The notes under the pieces: generated by a model | Seen by the model: only the letters and a program-made list of their open reading frames with translations | The model's database searches: none | What the model was told of the DNA's origin: nothing | Part shown: piece by piece, positions 63,334 to 64,000 of the stretch | How positions within the stretch are numbered: the stretch's first letter is position 1 | How the letters are laid out: every line of letters begins with the position of its first letter | Assembly: GCF_900172215.1 (NCBI RefSeq) | Contig: NZ_FWFP01000009.1 | Coordinates: forward strand, 1 to 64,000 | Direction: 5' to 3' | Length of the DNA: 64,000 nt | Origin: Ruegeria meonggei | GTDB taxonomy: Bacteria > Pseudomonadota > Alphaproteobacteria > Rhodobacterales > Rhodobacteraceae | Made by a program: the position numbers and the translations under genes

Positions 63334-63978
63334 ATGGCCTATTTGAAATGGGCATTCATTCTGATTTTCTGGGGCACGATTGCCGTGATCCTGCAGTATT
63401 CCTTGCCGCAGCGTGACATCGTCCGCATTGTTAACACCTATGAAGAGCGGCAGGATTTGAACGATTGGACCCGGATTTTCTGGTCCGAACCTGATGACCA
63501 GTCGACCAGCTTATCCAACCGGGATGTCCAGTTCATTCAGGCGGTGCGCGCAAACGGCAAGCCGATCGTCTACAGGAACGAGGACACCAGTTGGGGTTGG
63601 CCGCCATATTTCAAGTTTGACACAGCCAACCTGTATACCGAAGCCAATGACGCGATCTCTGACAAGAATGATCCGGACTGGGTTGTCGTCACCCACTATG
63701 GCTGGCGCAACGAGTTCATGTCGATCTTTCCCAATGCGGTCTTCATCAAACAAGTCGACGGTCCTGATGTGCGCATCATCCCCTGGTTCAACATAATCTT
63801 CCTGACCGTTTTCTTTGCCATCGTCTGGGCGCTGTGGGTGCGCTGGCGCCGGTTCCGTCAGCGGCGTATCGATCCGGTGTTGGAAAGTGTCGAAGACGGG
63901 TTTTACGCCGCCGGTGACGCGATTGAAGAGCGGGGCAGCAAATTCAGACGCTGGCTGGACAGCTGGAAATCAAAGTGA
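63334..63978 (+). CDS. DUF1523-like membrane protein, end of the AAA+ operon
   Basis: This 214-residue protein has an N-terminal helix (WAFILIFWGTIAVILQYSL) followed at once by PQRDIVRIVNTYEERQDLND, the mark of DUF1523 proteins, then a periplasmic domain with NEDTSWGWPPYFKFDTANL, and a C-terminal helix (IIPWFNIIFLTVFFAIVWAL) with a basic tail (RWRRFRQRRIDP). The topology puts the ~110-residue domain outside. DUF1523 has no known function. It is the last gene seen; the operon could continue beyond the window edge, 22 bases later. Confidence 0.85.
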   Translation: MAYLKWAFILIFWGTIAVILQYSLPQRDIVRIVNTYEERQDLNDWTRIFWSEPDDQSTSLSNRDVQFIQAVRANGKPIVYRNEDTSWGWPPYFKFDTANLYTEANDAISDKNDPDWVVVTHYGWRNEFMSIFPNAVFIKQVDGPDVRIIPWFNIIFLTVFFAIVWALWVRWRRFRQRRIDPVLESVEDGFYAAGDAIEERGSKFRRWLDSWKSK

Positions 63979-64000
63979 AAATCCCGCGCGGTCATTGATC

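Overview
The window looks like a chromosomal segment of a Roseobacter-group alphaproteobacterium (Rhodobacterales). It is GC-rich and dense with ATGA-overlapping operons. Its families are typical of that group: a VPLPA-CTERM-like secreted protein, a DUF1523-like protein, a GT14-type glycosyltransferase beside a sulfotransferase, fused dppDF-type ATPases, and PII-amt. No CRISPR array, IS element, rRNA or complete tRNA was seen.

Layout. (1) 1-3.5 kb is an accessory edge. It holds the 3' half of an initiator tRNA lacking its 5' half (probably an att scar), a secreted ClpP-like protein, a PPP-type phosphatase, a bifunctional ManC/ManA enzyme and a decayed mannosyltransferase. (2) 3.5-9.4 kb is a BMP-type nucleobase/nucleoside ABC importer followed by a CodA-like deaminase with an altered specificity residue. 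(3) 9.5-17.6 kb holds a DUF900 hydrolase and a peptide ABC importer with two paralogous binding proteins. (4) 17.7-20.9 kb has a decayed phnW and a two-gene lysine-catabolic unit (lysine/saccharopine dehydrogenase plus aminoadipate-semialdehyde dehydrogenase). (5) 21-25.5 kb has a GT14-type glycosyltransferase divergent from a sulfotransferase, then a cloverleaf-like palindromic element, then ilvD. (6) 25.5-30.3 kb has an XRE-cupin regulator with a twin operator, sseA, an aminotransferase, amt and glnK. (7) 30.6-40.8 kb has a bifunctional penicillin-binding protein, leuB, a LysR regulator with a divergent reductase, an EEP nuclease and leuD/leuC split by an HdeD-like gene. (8) 41-51.4 kb has an MscS channel, rsfS-rlmH, the glcDEF glycolate oxidase operon with a GntR-like operator, two paralogous trypsin-like proteases and an Hsp20 with a heat-shock-like promoter. 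(9) 51.5-56.3 kb has a VPLPA-CTERM-like protein, a phytase-like esterase with a clear Pho box, and gabD. (10) 56.6-64 kb is a nine-gene, tightly coupled operon.

The last operon is the best candidate for an undescribed system. It encodes a coiled-coil protein, an AAA+ ATPase with intact Walker motifs, two large proteins of unknown function, four small membrane proteins and a DUF1523-like membrane protein. Nearly all junctions overlap or are under 25 bp. Two of the small membrane genes are visibly AT-richer than their neighbours. The gene content suggests a membrane-attached AAA+ remodelling machine, but its job cannot be read from the sequence.
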